64,000 nt of DNA, from assembly GCF_024699985.1 (NCBI RefSeq), contig NZ_JAJONA010000001.1, positions 62,001-126,000 of the forward strand, read 5' to 3'. The stretch comes from Phenylobacterium sp. J367. GTDB lineage: Bacteria; Pseudomonadota; Alphaproteobacteria; Caulobacterales; Caulobacteraceae. Made by a program: the position numbers and the translations under genes. Shown here piece by piece: positions 25,251 to 35,003 of the stretch (position 1 is the stretch's first letter; the number at the start of each line of letters is the position of its first letter). Below the pieces are notes generated by a model, which saw only the letters and a list, made by a program, of their open reading frames with translations, was not told the DNA's origin and did not search any database.

Positions 25251-25951
25251 ATGCCCATGGCGCCACGTCACCTGGAGCGTCACGCGGTCCAGCGGATCGG
25301 CTGGCTCCGCGCCGCCGTCCTCGGGGCCAACGACGGGATCGTGTCGACGGCCGCCCTGATCGTCGGCGTGGCGGCCGCCTCCGCGGGCCGCTCGGAGGTC
25401 ATGCTCGCCGGCGCCGCAGGGCTGGTGGCGGGGGCCTTCTCCATGGCGGCCGGGGAATATGTCTCGGTCAGCTCCCAGGCGGACACGGAGAAGGCCGACC
25501 TCGCACGCGAGCGCGCCGAGCTCGACACCCAGCCGGCCTTCGAGCGCGAGGAACTGGCCAGCATCTATGTGGCGCGGGGCCTCGACCATGCCCTTGCCCT
25601 GCAGGTCGCCGATCAACTGATGGCCAGGGACGCCCTAGGGCCCATGCCCGCGACGAACTCGGCATCTCCGAGATCACCACCGCGCGGCCGATCCAGGCGG
25701 CGATCACCTCGGCCGTGACGTTCTCGGTCGGCGCGGGCCTGCCGCTGGCCGCGGTGGCCCTGTCCCCGCCCGGGCGCATCGTGCCCATCGTCTCGGCCGC
25801 CTCGATCCTGTTCCTCGCCGTGCTGGGGGCGCTCGGCGGGCGCACCGGCGGGGCCAGCATCTGGAAGTCCGTCGCCCGGGTGACGGTGTGGGGCGCCCTG
25901 GCGCTGGCGGCCACGGCCGGGGTGGGCGCCCTGTTCGGCGTCGCCGCCTGA
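25251..25951 (+). CDS. VIT/CCC1-family membrane transporter, with frameshift
   Basis: The product belongs to the vacuolar-iron-transporter (VIT/CCC1) family: the start has RIGWLRAAVLGANDGIVSTA and GAFSMAAGEYVSVSSQADTE, two signature segments. It should continue as ARDELGISEITTARPIQAAI and hydrophobic C-terminal helices ending GALFGVAA, but these are in a different frame after about 25640, where one base is missing. The locus is 701 bases, one short of a multiple of three. It would export or store iron or manganese at the inner membrane. ATG 25257 is an alternative start. Confidence 0.82.
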
Positions 25952-26170
25952 CGCGCTCACGAGCCCGTGAGCGCGGCGTCGGCGTTAATTGACCGTTGTT
26001 CTTCCGGGGCGCAGACTTCCCGCATCGCCTGACTGACACAGGCGGCATGGGCGCGCTCCGGCGGCCCCTTATGACTAGCCGGAACGGGCGCCATGGCGTC
26101 TGCCGCAGTTCGGCCAACAGGGACCTCGTTCCGAGAGGGGAAGGTCCCGGCAGACTGTGAGGAAACCGGC

Positions 26171-26332
26171 ATGACTGAGCACCACGGCGACGTTCGCCAC
26201 CACAAGAATCGCCACACCGCCGAGAAGCTGGAAGGGGTGATCCCCGTCCTGATGCTGATTGCCGTCGCGATCCTCGGCGTGTTCCTGATCTGGGGCCTGA
26301 TGAACGGCGCCACCCCGAGCTACCTGAAGTAG
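26171..26332 (+). CDS. Small single-pass membrane protein
   Basis: A 53-residue protein beginning MTEHHGDVRHHKNRHTAEKL, with a histidine-rich N-terminus and one membrane segment (VIPVLMLIAVAILGVFLIWG). ATG 26171 has GAGGAA about nine bases upstream. The His-rich segment could bind metal. No family name known. Confidence 0.6.
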   Translation: MTEHHGDVRHHKNRHTAEKLEGVIPVLMLIAVAILGVFLIWGLMNGATPSYLK

Positions 26333-26405
26333 CCGGGACACATTCCGCCTGAGGAGGGGCCGTCCCCGGGGCTGGGGCGGCGCTTGAGCGCGCCGGCCGG
26401 CCCCC

Positions 26406-26933
26406 TCAGGCCTGCAGGGAGCGTGCGAGCACGAGGTCGTCGTACTCGTTCGCGCCCACCCTGAACTTGCGCACGCCCGCCTGGCTGAAGCCCTGGCGGG
26501 CGTAGAAGGCGATGGCGTTCGTGTTGAGGCCGAACACGCCCAGCAGCAGACGCCGCGCGCCCACGGCGCGCCCGTGCGCGATCGCCGTCTCCATCAGCCG
26601 TGCGCCCAGGCCGCCGCCGTGGAACCGGTGCAGCAGGTAGAGGCGCTTCAGCTCCACGTCGCCGTCGTCGGTGGGCACCGGCAGGTCCGGCGGCGACAGC
26701 ATGGCGAAGCCCACCGGCGCGCCCTGGGCGCATTGCGCCAGCCAGAAGGCGTAGCCCGGCGTCCCGAGCCAGCCCGCGTAGCGGGCCTCGCCGTTCTCGC
26801 CCCGGCAGTGGTCCAGGATGTCGGCGGCCGGCAGCACGTCGGCATAGCTCTCCAGGAACGTCGCCTGCCCCACCAGCGCCAGGGCCGCCGCGTCCTGCGG
26901 CCCGGCGGGCCGGATGGTCACGTCGAAGGTCAT
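26406..26933 (-). CDS. GNAT-family N-acetyltransferase
   Basis: A 175-residue GNAT protein. It has the typical N-terminal helix (VTIRPAGPQDAAALALVGQA) and the acetyl-CoA binding motif A as LYLLHRFHGGGLGARLMETA near residues 96-115 (R/Q-x-x-G-x-G/A with GGGLGA). The C-terminal strand is LGVFGLNTNAIAFYARQGF. This pattern fits spermidine/spermine- or RimI-like GNATs, but the substrate cannot be told. It is divergent from the SDR gene with 88 bases between them. Confidence 0.85.
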   Translation of the reverse strand: MTFDVTIRPAGPQDAAALALVGQATFLESYADVLPAADILDHCRGENGEARYAGWLGTPGYAFWLAQCAQGAPVGFAMLSPPDLPVPTDDGDVELKRLYLLHRFHGGGLGARLMETAIAHGRAVGARRLLLGVFGLNTNAIAFYARQGFSQAGVRKFRVGANEYDDLVLARSLQA

Positions 26934-27021
26934 ACGGCTCCGCTTAGCACGGTTGACCTTGGGTCGCTCTGGCCCCGCGACGGCCTCGGCGCTAGCGTCG
27001 GCAAAACGGCGGGAGGGACGG

Positions 27022-27805
27022 ATGGCGGGACGCGTTCAAGGCAAGGTCGCCCTGGTCACGGGCGGGGCGAGCGGGATCGGCCGCGGCTGCGCCGAGCGGC
27101 TGGCGCAGGAAGGGGCGATCGTCGTCGTCACCGACCTGCAGGACCTGAAGGGCGACGAGACCGTGGCCGCGATCCGCCAGGCGGGCGGCCAGGCCGACTA
27201 CCTCCACCACGACGTCACCGACGAGCAGGCCTGGGTCGACGTGGTCGCCCAGTTGAAGGCGAAGCACGGCCGGCTGGACATCCTGGTCAACAACGCCGGC
27301 ATCGGCCTGGGCGGCCCGATCCTGGAGATGACGCTCAAGGACTTCCAGCGGCAGACCGCGGTGAACCTGGACGGCGTCTTCCTGGGCGTGAAGCACACGA
27401 TCCCGCTGATGCGCGAGGGCGGCGGCGGCTCGATCATCAACATGTCCTCGGTGGCGGGACTGAAGGGCGCGCCGGGGCTGGCCGGCTACTGCGCCACCAA
27501 GGGCGGCGTGCGCCTGTTCACCAAGGCGGTGGCCATGGAGTGCGCGGCGGCGAAGGACGGCATCCGGGTGAACTCGGTCCACCCCGGCATCATCGAGACG
27601 CCGATCTGGACGACGGTGATGGGCGGCCAGCCCGGCGTGAACGCGCCGCCGGACCTCGACGCCATGTCCGAACTGGCCGTGCCGCTGGGCGTGAAGGGCG
27701 TGCCGCTGGACATCGCCAACGGCGTGCTCTGGCTGGCGTCCGAGGAGAGCCGCTACGTCACCGGCGCGGAGCTGGTGATCGACGGGGGGCCTGTCCGTCC
27801 GCTAG
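27022..27805 (+). CDS. Short-chain dehydrogenase/reductase, frameshift near the end
   Basis: A classical SDR: NAD(P) binding motif TGGASGIGRGC near residues 13-23, NNAG at about 92, catalytic serine in NMSSVAG and Tyr-x-x-x-Lys in YCATKGG. The fold is typical of 3-alpha-hydroxysteroid/glucose-type dehydrogenases. A run of six G at 27784-27789 shifts the end; with five G the protein closes as VIDGGLSVR at TAG 27803-27805. The locus is 784 bases, one over a multiple of three, as expected. Reading through as given would add a nonsense tail of about ten residues to 27837. Confidence 0.88.
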
Positions 27806-27815
27806 ACGGGCCGCC

Positions 27816-28317
27816 ATGTCCTCCACCCTGCACGTGATCTTCGGCCCCTCGGGGGCCGGCAAGACGACCTACGCCCACGCCTTCGCCCGGCGGGAGAAGG
27901 CCGTGGCCTTCATCCTCGACGAGTGGATGGCGCGGCTGTTCGCCCCCGACATGCCGGAGAAGATCGAGTACGAATGGATGCTCGACCGGGTCGCCCGCTG
28001 CGAGGCGCAGATCTGGTCGACGGCGGCCGGCGCCCTGGCGGCGGGGACGTCCGTCATCCTCGACATCGGCCTGATGCGCCGGGCCGACCGGGCCCGGGTC
28101 CGCGAGATCGCCGAGGCGACGGGGCTGCCGATCCAGTGGCACTTCGTCACCGCCTCGACCGAGGCCCGCCGGGCCCGCGTCGCCGAGCGCAACGTCGTCC
28201 GCGGCGAGAACTTCGCCATCGAGGTGACGCCGGAGATGTTCGAGTTCGTCGAGGGCGTGTTCGAGGGCCCCGAGCCGTTCGAGCTCGAGGGCGCGGTGAT
28301 CATCGAGGGGGGACTGA
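27816..28317 (+). CDS. P-loop nucleotide kinase, probable frameshift at the end
   Basis: A protein of about 166 residues with a P-loop GPSGAGKTTYA near residue 9, FILDEWMARLF (a DE motif) near residue 33 and ILDIGLMRRADR near residue 82. This is the ATP-binding AAA_33-type family of small kinases, often predicted to phosphorylate small molecules or nucleosides. Translating on gives a nonsense tail to 28445; removing one G from the six-G run at 28307-28312 closes the protein as VIIEGD at TGA 28315-28317. It begins 11 bases after the SDR. Confidence 0.75.
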
Positions 28318-28468
28318 GGGCGCTCCGCCGAGTGTCTTTTGACGTCCTGATACCGGCGCTCTTGAGTTTTGCGCCGCACAATCATAGTTTCTTTCCCCCC
28401 GGACGCCTGCGCCCGCGGCCGGTACCAGGACGGACACTCACTTAGGGCGGACCCGAGTCATCACCTCT

Positions 28469-28942
28469 ATGGAAAAAGTTCCGATGACCGCCGAGGGCTA
28501 TACGGCCCTCGACGAAGAGCTGAAGCGTTTGAAGACTCTAGAGCGACCGGCGGTGATCGCCGCGATCGCCGAGGCGCGATCGCATGGCGATCTCTCCGAG
28601 AACGCCGAGTACCACGCCGCCAAGGAGCGGCAGGGCTGGATCGAAGGCCAGATCGCCGAGATCGAGGACAAGATGGCCCGCGCCCAGGTGATCGACGTCT
28701 CCAAGCTCTCGGGCACGCAGGTCAAGTTCGGCGCCACGGTCTCGGTCGTCGACGAGGACACCGAGGAGGAGGCCCGCTACCAGATCGTCGGCGAGCACGA
28801 AGCCGACGTGAAGCGTGGCCGGGTGTCGATCACCTCGCCGATCGCGCGGGCGATGATCGGCAAGGAGACGGGCGACGTCGTCGAGGTGACCACGCCGGGC
28901 GGCGTGAAGGCCTACGAGATCCTCAAGGTGGAGTGGGTCTGA
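28469..28942 (+). CDS. greA: Transcription elongation factor GreA
   Basis: A 157-residue GreA, normal length. It has the N-terminal coiled-coil ([40 protein letters not shown]), with acidic tip residues that enter the RNA polymerase secondary channel, and the C-terminal FKBP-like domain ([40 protein letters not shown]). It rescues backtracked RNA polymerase by stimulating transcript cleavage. The next gene follows after ten bases and may be co-transcribed. Confidence 0.97.
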   Translation: MEKVPMTAEGYTALDEELKRLKTLERPAVIAAIAEARSHGDLSENAEYHAAKERQGWIEGQIAEIEDKMARAQVIDVSKLSGTQVKFGATVSVVDEDTEEEARYQIVGEHEADVKRGRVSITSPIARAMIGKETGDVVEVTTPGGVKAYEILKVEWV

Positions 28943-28952
28943 CCCACCCCGC

Positions 28953-29939
28953 ATGGGCGCGGCTTCCCAGCCACCCCTGACCCTCTGGGCCGTCTCGGAC
29001 GGCCGCGCCGGTATCGAGGCCCAGGCCCTGGGCCTCGCCGAGGCGGTCGCGCGCCTGCGGCCCGCCGAGGTCGCCGTCAAGCGGATCGGCTGGCGGTGGG
29101 GCCTCGGCCAGCTGCCGGCGGCGCTGAACCCCGGCCTGCCCTGGACCCTGGCGCCCGGGAGCGGGATCGCGCCGCCCTGGCCCGACATCTGGATCGCCGC
29201 CGGCCGCGCGACCCTGCCGCTGTCCCGCCGGATGCGGACGCGCTCCGCCGGCCGGACCTTCGTCGTCCAGACTCAGGACCCGCGCGGCGGGCTGGCCGAC
29301 TTCGACCTGGTCGTTCCGCCCCTGCACGACGGGCTTTCCGGGCCCAGCGTCTTCCCGATCGCCGGCGCGCCGACCCGGCTGACCGCCGAGCGGCTCGCCG
29401 AGGCGGCCGGCGTCTGGGCGGAGCGCCTGGGCCCCCTGCCTCGCCCGCGCGTCGCCGCGATCATCGGCGGCCGCTCGAAGGCCCACGACCTGCCGGAGGC
29501 CCACGCCCGCGACCTGGCGCTCAGGATCCGCCGGGCCGTGGAGACGGCTGGCGGGTCCCTGCTGCTCAGCTTCACGCGGCGCACGCCCGAGCCGGCCCGC
29601 CGGGCCATGCGCGAGGTCCTGGGCGGTCTGCCGGGGCTGATCTGGGACGACCGGGGCGACAACCCCTATTTCGGCTTCCTCGCCCTGGCCGACGCCGTGC
29701 TGGTCACCGAGGATTCCACGAACCTCGCCACCGACGCGGCGGCGACCGGCAGGCCGGTGCACATCCTGCCGATGGCCGGCGCCGGCAGCGAAAAGTTCCG
29801 CCGCTTCCACGCCGACCTGGCCGGACGGGGGATCAGCCGGCCGTTCACGGGGTCGCTGGAAAGCTGGAGCTACGCGCCCCTCGCCGAGACGGAACGCTCC
29901 GCGCGCGAACTTCTGCGCCGATATGACGCGCAGGTTTGA
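28953..29939 (+). CDS. ELM1/DUF1022 family protein
   Basis: A 328-residue protein of the mitochondrial fission ELM1 family (formerly DUF1022), widespread in alphaproteobacteria and the probable ancestor of the plant ELM1. Diagnostic segments are LWAVSDGRAGIEAQALGLAE, FVVQTQDPRGGLADFDLVVP, and VLVTEDSTNLATDAAATGRP. It looks like a glycosyltransferase-type fold, and in bacteria it may act on cell-envelope sugars. Starts ten bases after greA. GTG or ATG choice: ATG 28953 is the first in frame. Confidence 0.88.
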   Translation: MGAASQPPLTLWAVSDGRAGIEAQALGLAEAVARLRPAEVAVKRIGWRWGLGQLPAALNPGLPWTLAPGSGIAPPWPDIWIAAGRATLPLSRRMRTRSAGRTFVVQTQDPRGGLADFDLVVPPLHDGLSGPSVFPIAGAPTRLTAERLAEAAGVWAERLGPLPRPRVAAIIGGRSKAHDLPEAHARDLALRIRRAVETAGGSLLLSFTRRTPEPARRAMREVLGGLPGLIWDDRGDNPYFGFLALADAVLVTEDSTNLATDAAATGRPVHILPMAGAGSEKFRRFHADLAGRGISRPFTGSLESWSYAPLAETERSARELLRRYDAQV

Positions 29940-30065
29940 CGGCGCTCGCCCAGAAGGCGAGCTTGCTCAAAGGGGTTAACGCCGATCAAGGTTAGCAAGG
30001 AAATCGCAATACCCTTATCCTAGGGGTTGCAGTCTGTTTTTTGACTCTGAGTCGGGGGCCCACAC

Positions 30066-32645
30066 GTGGCGACGTATTTCTGGGATGAGATGACCCAGGC
30101 GCAAGCGAGCGCCTTCACCACCAGCGACCTGATCGTCTTCTCGACAGGCGTGGCGGCTGACGTGGCGGTGATCTTCACCCCGTTCAGCATCAACGGCCCG
30201 GCCAGCGTCACTCTGCAGGCCCCCGGCAAGTCGCTGGTTTTCGACGACAACGTCCTGCGCAACGACCCCGACGCCATCCTCTTCCCGGACAGCTCGAAGC
30301 TGTTCGCGGGCACGATCGGCGACAATAGCTACACGGGGACCGCGGGCCGCGACGGCCTCTATGGCGGCGACGGCGCCGACACCCTGCAGGCCGCAGGGGG
30401 CGACGACCTGCTCCAGGGCAACCAGGGCGACGACAGCCTGAGCGCGGGCGCCGGCGGCGACGTGGTCTATGGCGGCCAGGGCAACGACAACATCGACCTC
30501 GGCAGCGGCGCCAACACCTCGCAGGGGAACAAGGGCGACGACACGATCACCGGCGGCAGCGCCTACGACCTGATCCTCGGCGGCCAGGGCAACGACAACC
30601 TCTCCGGCGGCGACGACAGCGACTACCTGCTCGGCAACCTCGGCGACGACACGGTCTCCGGCGGCACGGGCAATGACACCATCGGCGGCCAGGAAGGCGC
30701 CGACAGCCTGACCGGCGGCGACGGCAACGACTCGATCACCGGCGGCGACGGGGCGAACACCGTCAACGGCGGCACGGGCAACGACCAGATCGTCACCGAC
30801 GGCGGCGCGGACGTCATCGACGCCGGGATCGGCGCGAACACGGTCTCCTCCGGCGCGGGCGCGGACGTCATCACCAGCGGCGCCGGCAACGACAGCATCG
30901 ACGCGGGGGCCGACAACGACTCGGTGGACGCCGGCCACGGCTCGAACTCGGTGTTCGGCGGGACCGGCGACGACACCCTGACCACCGGCTCGGGCGCCGA
31001 CACCCTGAACGGCGGCGACGGCGCGGACATCCTGACGGCCGGCGACGGCAACGACATCGTCACGGGCGGCGACGGCGCCGACTCCATCGCGCTCGGGGCC
31101 GGCGACGACAACGCCTTCGGCGGGGCCGGCGACGACACCATCACCGGGACCTCGGCGCTGGCCACCATCGACGCCGGCGCGGGCAACAACTCCATCAGCC
31201 TGACGGGCGGCGGCGCGGCGACCATCACCGCGGGCGACGGCAGCGACAACATCACCGGCGGCTCGGGCGGCAGCTCGATCACGGCCGGCGGCGGCGCGAA
31301 CACCATCGTCAGCGGCTCCGGCGCCGACACGGTGTCCTCGGGCTCCGGCGCTGACCTGATCACGCTGGGCGAAGGCGCCGACAGCCTGACCGACACCGGC
31401 GGCGCGAACACGGTCACCGCCGGCACCGGCGCGGACTATGTGACGGTCGGCGCGGGCGCCGACACGGTCGACGTGGGCACGGGCAACAACACCGTGTTCG
31501 GCGGCGACGGCAACGACACCCTGACCTCGTCGGGCTCCGGCAACGACAGCATGAACGGCGGCTCCGGCGCCGACGTCATCAACAGCGCCAACCACGACAG
31601 CAGCTCGTCGAGCGGCGACATCATCGTCGGCGGCGCCGGGACGGACTCGATCACCTTCGCCGGCCGGGCCATCGTCCAGGGCGGCGATGACGGCGACACC
31701 ATCACCGGCGGCGCCATCGCCTCGGCGGTGGAAGGCAACTCCGGGGCCGACTCGATCACCATGGGCGTCGGCGACGACTCCATCTGGGGCGGCGAGGGCA
31801 ACGACACCATCGTGGCCGGCGGCGGCGCCGACAGCCTCGACGGCGGCGCGGGCAACAACAACATCGACGGCGGGTCCGGCACGGACACCATCACCGCCAG
31901 CTCCGGCACCGACACGATCAGCGGCGGCTCCGGCGCGGACTATGTCACCGCCGGCGAAGGCGCCGACAGCGTGCTCGGCGGTTTGGGGGCCGACACCCTG
32001 TTCGGCGGCCTGGGCAACGACACCATCCAGGCCGGCGACGGCGCGGACAGCGTCGACGGCGGCGATGGCAACAACGTCGTCGACGGCGGCGATGGCGCCG
32101 ACACCCTGACCACGGGCGCCGGGACCGACACGATCACCGGCGGCACCGGCGCGGACGTCCTGACCGGCGGCGACGGGACCGACAGCATCATCGGCGGTCT
32201 CGGCGCGGACTCGCTGTTCGGCGGCGCGGGCAACGACACCCTGACCGACAGCGGCACCGGGGCGGACACCCTCACCGGCGGCGCGGGGGCCGACATACTG
32301 AACGGCGGCTCGGGCGCGGATACCTTCGTGTTCAGCGCCGTGGACTCCCCGGCGACCTCGTCGGGCGCCGACACGATCTCCGACTGGACCAGCGCCGACG
32401 ACTCCCTGGAGTTCGGCATGACGGCCGGCACGGCGGGCAACTACGAGGAGTTCACCGAGGCGGACTTCGCCGCGGGCCTGGCGCGCGCGACGACCGAGAT
32501 GGATGGCACGACCCTCTACGTGGCCGTCGACATCGGCGCCGACGTCGCGGTGTTCGCCGACACCAACGGCGACGGCACCGCGGACTCGGCGGTGATCCTC
32601 ACCGGCCGGGCGCTCACGGACATCGACTTCGGCAACATCGAATAG
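30066..32645 (+). CDS. Large RTX-type calcium-binding secreted protein
   Basis: An 859-residue protein, starting GTG 30066, with MATYFWDEMTQAQASAFTTS at the N-terminus and no Sec signal. From about residue 95 to 760 it consists of tandem hemolysin-type repeats of the GGxGxDxUx class, written as GNDT, GADTL and GGDGAD blocks, dozens in number. The C-terminus (EFTEADFAAGLARATTEMDG, then ILTGRALTDIDFGNIE) resembles type I secretion signals of alphaproteobacterial RTX proteins. The repeats bind calcium and fold outside the cell. It may be an adhesin, S-layer-like or biofilm protein; no enzymatic domain is visible. No type I exporter genes are in the window. Confidence 0.87.
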   Translation: MATYFWDEMTQAQASAFTTSDLIVFSTGVAADVAVIFTPFSINGPASVTLQAPGKSLVFDDNVLRNDPDAILFPDSSKLFAGTIGDNSYTGTAGRDGLYGGDGADTLQAAGGDDLLQGNQGDDSLSAGAGGDVVYGGQGNDNIDLGSGANTSQGNKGDDTITGGSAYDLILGGQGNDNLSGGDDSDYLLGNLGDDTVSGGTGNDTIGGQEGADSLTGGDGNDSITGGDGANTVNGGTGNDQIVTDGGADVIDAGIGANTVSSGAGADVITSGAGNDSIDAGADNDSVDAGHGSNSVFGGTGDDTLTTGSGADTLNGGDGADILTAGDGNDIVTGGDGADSIALGAGDDNAFGGAGDDTITGTSALATIDAGAGNNSISLTGGGAATITAGDGSDNITGGSGGSSITAGGGANTIVSGSGADTVSSGSGADLITLGEGADSLTDTGGANTVTAGTGADYVTVGAGADTVDVGTGNNTVFGGDGNDTLTSSGSGNDSMNGGSGADVINSANHDSSSSSGDIIVGGAGTDSITFAGRAIVQGGDDGDTITGGAIASAVEGNSGADSITMGVGDDSIWGGEGNDTIVAGGGADSLDGGAGNNNIDGGSGTDTITASSGTDTISGGSGADYVTAGEGADSVLGGLGADTLFGGLGNDTIQAGDGADSVDGGDGNNVVDGGDGADTLTTGAGTDTITGGTGADVLTGGDGTDSIIGGLGADSLFGGAGNDTLTDSGTGADTLTGGAGADILNGGSGADTFVFSAVDSPATSSGADTISDWTSADDSLEFGMTAGTAGNYEEFTEADFAAGLARATTEMDGTTLYVAVDIGADVAVFADTNGDGTADSAVILTGRALTDIDFGNIE

Positions 32646-32671
32646 CCGAAGCCGCCAACCCAGACCTGCGG

Positions 32672-32699
32672 GGGCCGCTCTTCGGAGCGGCCCTTTGCG
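32672..32699 (+). terminator. Rho-independent terminator after the RTX gene
   Basis: A perfect nine-base-pair stem GGGCCGCTC-TTCG-GAGCGGCCC (32672-32693) with a stable UUCG tetraloop is followed by TTTGCGTTT. It lies 27 bases after the RTX stop and separates the RTX gene from pseG. Confidence 0.85.
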
Positions 32700-32807
32700 T
32701 TTCAGGGCCCCTTTGCTTTTCGACCGCGCCGGGGTTTCTTGCGCCGCCATGACCCATACCCCCGCCCCCTGCCCCGTTCGCGCCCCAATCCCGGGTGATC
32801 GGCAGGC

Positions 32808-33842
32808 ATGAGCGGCCCCCGGATCCTGTTCGTCGTCGACGCCGGCCAGAAGGTCGGCGGCGGGCATGTGATGCGCTGCCTGACGCTGGCGCGCGCGCTC
32901 GAGGCCCAGGGCGCGAGCTGCACCTTCATGGGACCGCCCGCGGTTTCGGCGGTGCTGGAGGCCTTCGCGCCGGACGCCCGGCAACTGGCCGCCGCCTCCA
33001 CCGCGCCGCGGGACCTCGCCGCGGCGATCGGCGCCGAGGCCTTCGACGCCATCGTCTTCGACCACTACGGGCTCACCGAGCGCGAGCACCGCGCTATGGG
33101 CCAGGGCCGCCCCGTCCTGGTGGTCGACGACCTGGCCGACCGCCCTCTGGGCGGCGACCTGGTGCTGGATTCCGGCCCCGAGCGCCGCGCCCAGGACTAC
33201 GAAGGCCTGGCGCCGGAACATGCCCGCCTGCTGCTCGGGCCCAACTACGCGCCGGTGCGGCCGGAATTCGCGGCGCTCCGCCAGACCGCGCTCGCCTGGC
33301 GCGGCGAGCCGGTGCAGCGCTACCTGGTCTCGCTGGGCCTGACGGACGTGGGCGGGATCACCGCCCGGATCGTCGAGCGCCTGCGGTTGCGGGTCGGCGA
33401 AGCCGGTATCGACGTGGTGCTGGGGAGCAGCGCCCCCAGCCTGCCCGGCCTGCAGAAGGTCGCCAAGCGCGACCATCGCCTCGCCCTGCACGTGGACACG
33501 CCGCACATGGCCAGGCTGACCGCCGAGGCGGACGTGGGCGTGGGCGCGGCCGGCTCGGCCACCTGGGAGCGCTGCACGCTCGGCCTGCCGTCGGTCGTGC
33601 TGGTGCTGGCGGAGAACCAGCGAGCGGCGGCCGAGGCCATGGCCGCGCGCGGCGCCGCCCTGGTGCTCGACCCCGGGGCCGCCGACTTCGACGCCCAGTT
33701 CGACCGGGCGCTGATGCGCCTGCAGAAGGACGCCGACCTGCGCCGCCGGCTCGCCGAGGCCAGCGCCGAGATCTGCGACGGCCAGGGTGCGGCCCGCACG
33801 GCCGAGGCCTTCCTCAAGCTGATCGCCGCACGGGGGCCCTGA
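32808..33842 (+). CDS. pseG: PseG-like UDP-sugar hydrolase
   Basis: A 344-residue protein matching PseG, the UDP-2,4-diacetamido-2,4,6-trideoxy-beta-L-altrose hydrolase of pseudaminic acid synthesis. It has the family start ILFVVDAGQKVGGGHVMRCL, the motif VFDHYGL, VLDSGPERR and a GT-B fold C-terminal GVGAAGSATWERCTLGLPSV with the LAENQ segment. Pseudaminic acid glycosylates flagellin in many Caulobacterales. The gene is alone here; the other pse genes are not in the window. It follows a terminator, so it has its own promoter. Confidence 0.85.
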   Translation: MSGPRILFVVDAGQKVGGGHVMRCLTLARALEAQGASCTFMGPPAVSAVLEAFAPDARQLAAASTAPRDLAAAIGAEAFDAIVFDHYGLTEREHRAMGQGRPVLVVDDLADRPLGGDLVLDSGPERRAQDYEGLAPEHARLLLGPNYAPVRPEFAALRQTALAWRGEPVQRYLVSLGLTDVGGITARIVERLRLRVGEAGIDVVLGSSAPSLPGLQKVAKRDHRLALHVDTPHMARLTAEADVGVGAAGSATWERCTLGLPSVVLVLAENQRAAAEAMAARGAALVLDPGAADFDAQFDRALMRLQKDADLRRRLAEASAEICDGQGAARTAEAFLKLIAARGP

Positions 33843-33904
33843 CCGGTCGCCGTTGGCGGCGCCATGCGGCGGCCGGGGCGGCTCATGCGGGCGCCCGGCG
33901 GTGA

Positions 33905-34855
33905 CTATTTTCTGAGATGCTCTTCGAACCAGGCGACCATCGCGTTCATGGCCGCGGTGGCGTAGGCGTCGGTCCTGGCCGGGTCGCCCTTGACGTAGAA
34001 GTCGTGGTCGGCGCCGGCGAACATCCTGAGCTCGTTCCTGACCCCGGCCCTGTCCAGGGCCGCCTTCATGACTTCCGACTGAGCGGGCGGCACGCCGCGA
34101 TCGGCATCGCCGTGCAGCATCAGCGTCGGCGGGTCACGCCCATCGACGCTCAGGATCGGCGAGACCGACGGATAGAGCTTGTCGTCAAACGCGATGGCGC
34201 CGCCTTTCGGACGGCCCTGCAGGAGGACGGCCAGGTCGGTGGGCGGGAAGTAGGCGACGACAGCCGCCACGCGATTGCCGTACCGCTCCAGCGGGTTGGC
34301 GGCGCCCGCGTCTCCGTCATCGGCCATCATGCCGGCGACGAGCGCGAGGTGACCCCCGGCGCTGGCGCCCCAAACGCCAATCCGCGCGGGGTCGGCGCCG
34401 TAGTCGAGGGCATGCAGCTTGATGTGGCGCATCCCCAGCCGGACATCGGCCACCGCGTCCGGAACCTGGAAGCGCGGCGCCGAGGAATGGTAGAGCGCCA
34501 CCACGGTGAAGCCCTTGTCGAGCAGCGCCTGGTAGCGGGCCTGGCGTTCCTCCGGCGGCCCCCAGGACGACCGCCAGCCGGCCGACACCATGTTGACCAC
34601 CAGCGCGCCGTTGGCGCGTTTCACGGGCTTGAAGACATCGTAGGTGAGCGCCATGCCGTCGCGGTGGCCGTAGACGACGTCGCGCACGTAGGTGGCCGTC
34701 TCCAGTTCGGCGGGCGTCGGAAGTCTGAGCGCATTGCGGGGGTAGCCGCTCAGCGGCGGGCCCGGATCGACGGGCTGAGCCGGCCCCTGCGCCAGGGCGG
34801 CCCCGGCGCCGAGCGCCCACCCCACGGCGAGCGCCGCGCCCCAAAGCCGGTTCAT
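33905..34855 (-). CDS. Secreted alpha/beta-hydrolase, esterase-like
   Basis: A 316-residue protein with a signal peptide (MNRLWGAALAVGWALGAGAA, then LAQ). The start ATG 34855 follows GGGAGG. The serine nucleophile lies in the pattern GVWGASAGGHLALVAG, and the oxyanion region around VNMVSAGWRSSWGPPEERQA differs from the classical HGGG. The C-terminal segment LMLHGDADRGVPPAQS and FAGADHDFYV contain the catalytic Asp and His. Dienelactone/BD-FAE type carboxyl-ester hydrolases have this layout. Substrate unknown. Confidence 0.85.
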   Translation of the reverse strand: MNRLWGAALAVGWALGAGAALAQGPAQPVDPGPPLSGYPRNALRLPTPAELETATYVRDVVYGHRDGMALTYDVFKPVKRANGALVVNMVSAGWRSSWGPPEERQARYQALLDKGFTVVALYHSSAPRFQVPDAVADVRLGMRHIKLHALDYGADPARIGVWGASAGGHLALVAGMMADDGDAGAANPLERYGNRVAAVVAYFPPTDLAVLLQGRPKGGAIAFDDKLYPSVSPILSVDGRDPPTLMLHGDADRGVPPAQSEVMKAALDRAGVRNELRMFAGADHDFYVKGDPARTDAYATAAMNAMVAWFEEHLRK

Positions 34856-35003
34856 GGATGCCTCCCCGATTGGCGGGAGCCTAGCCACTCGAACCACGGG
34901 GCGCCAACCCACCGAACGTCCACGGGAGACGGCGAATTGGAATTCGCCTCGGGAGCGCTATCTCTACGCCGAGACCCCACCAGCCCTCCACGGAGACGAC
35001 CGC

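Noticed and set aside
29971-29995. Possible CtrA site near TTAACGCC
   Set aside because: The TTAA half-sites are not spaced by seven bases as in the full CtrA motif.
30015-33506. Very long antisense frame with repeated VGA and AVAA blocks opposite the RTX gene
   Set aside because: The periodicity comes from the RTX repeats read backwards. The plus strand has a typical RTX C-terminus and a terminator.
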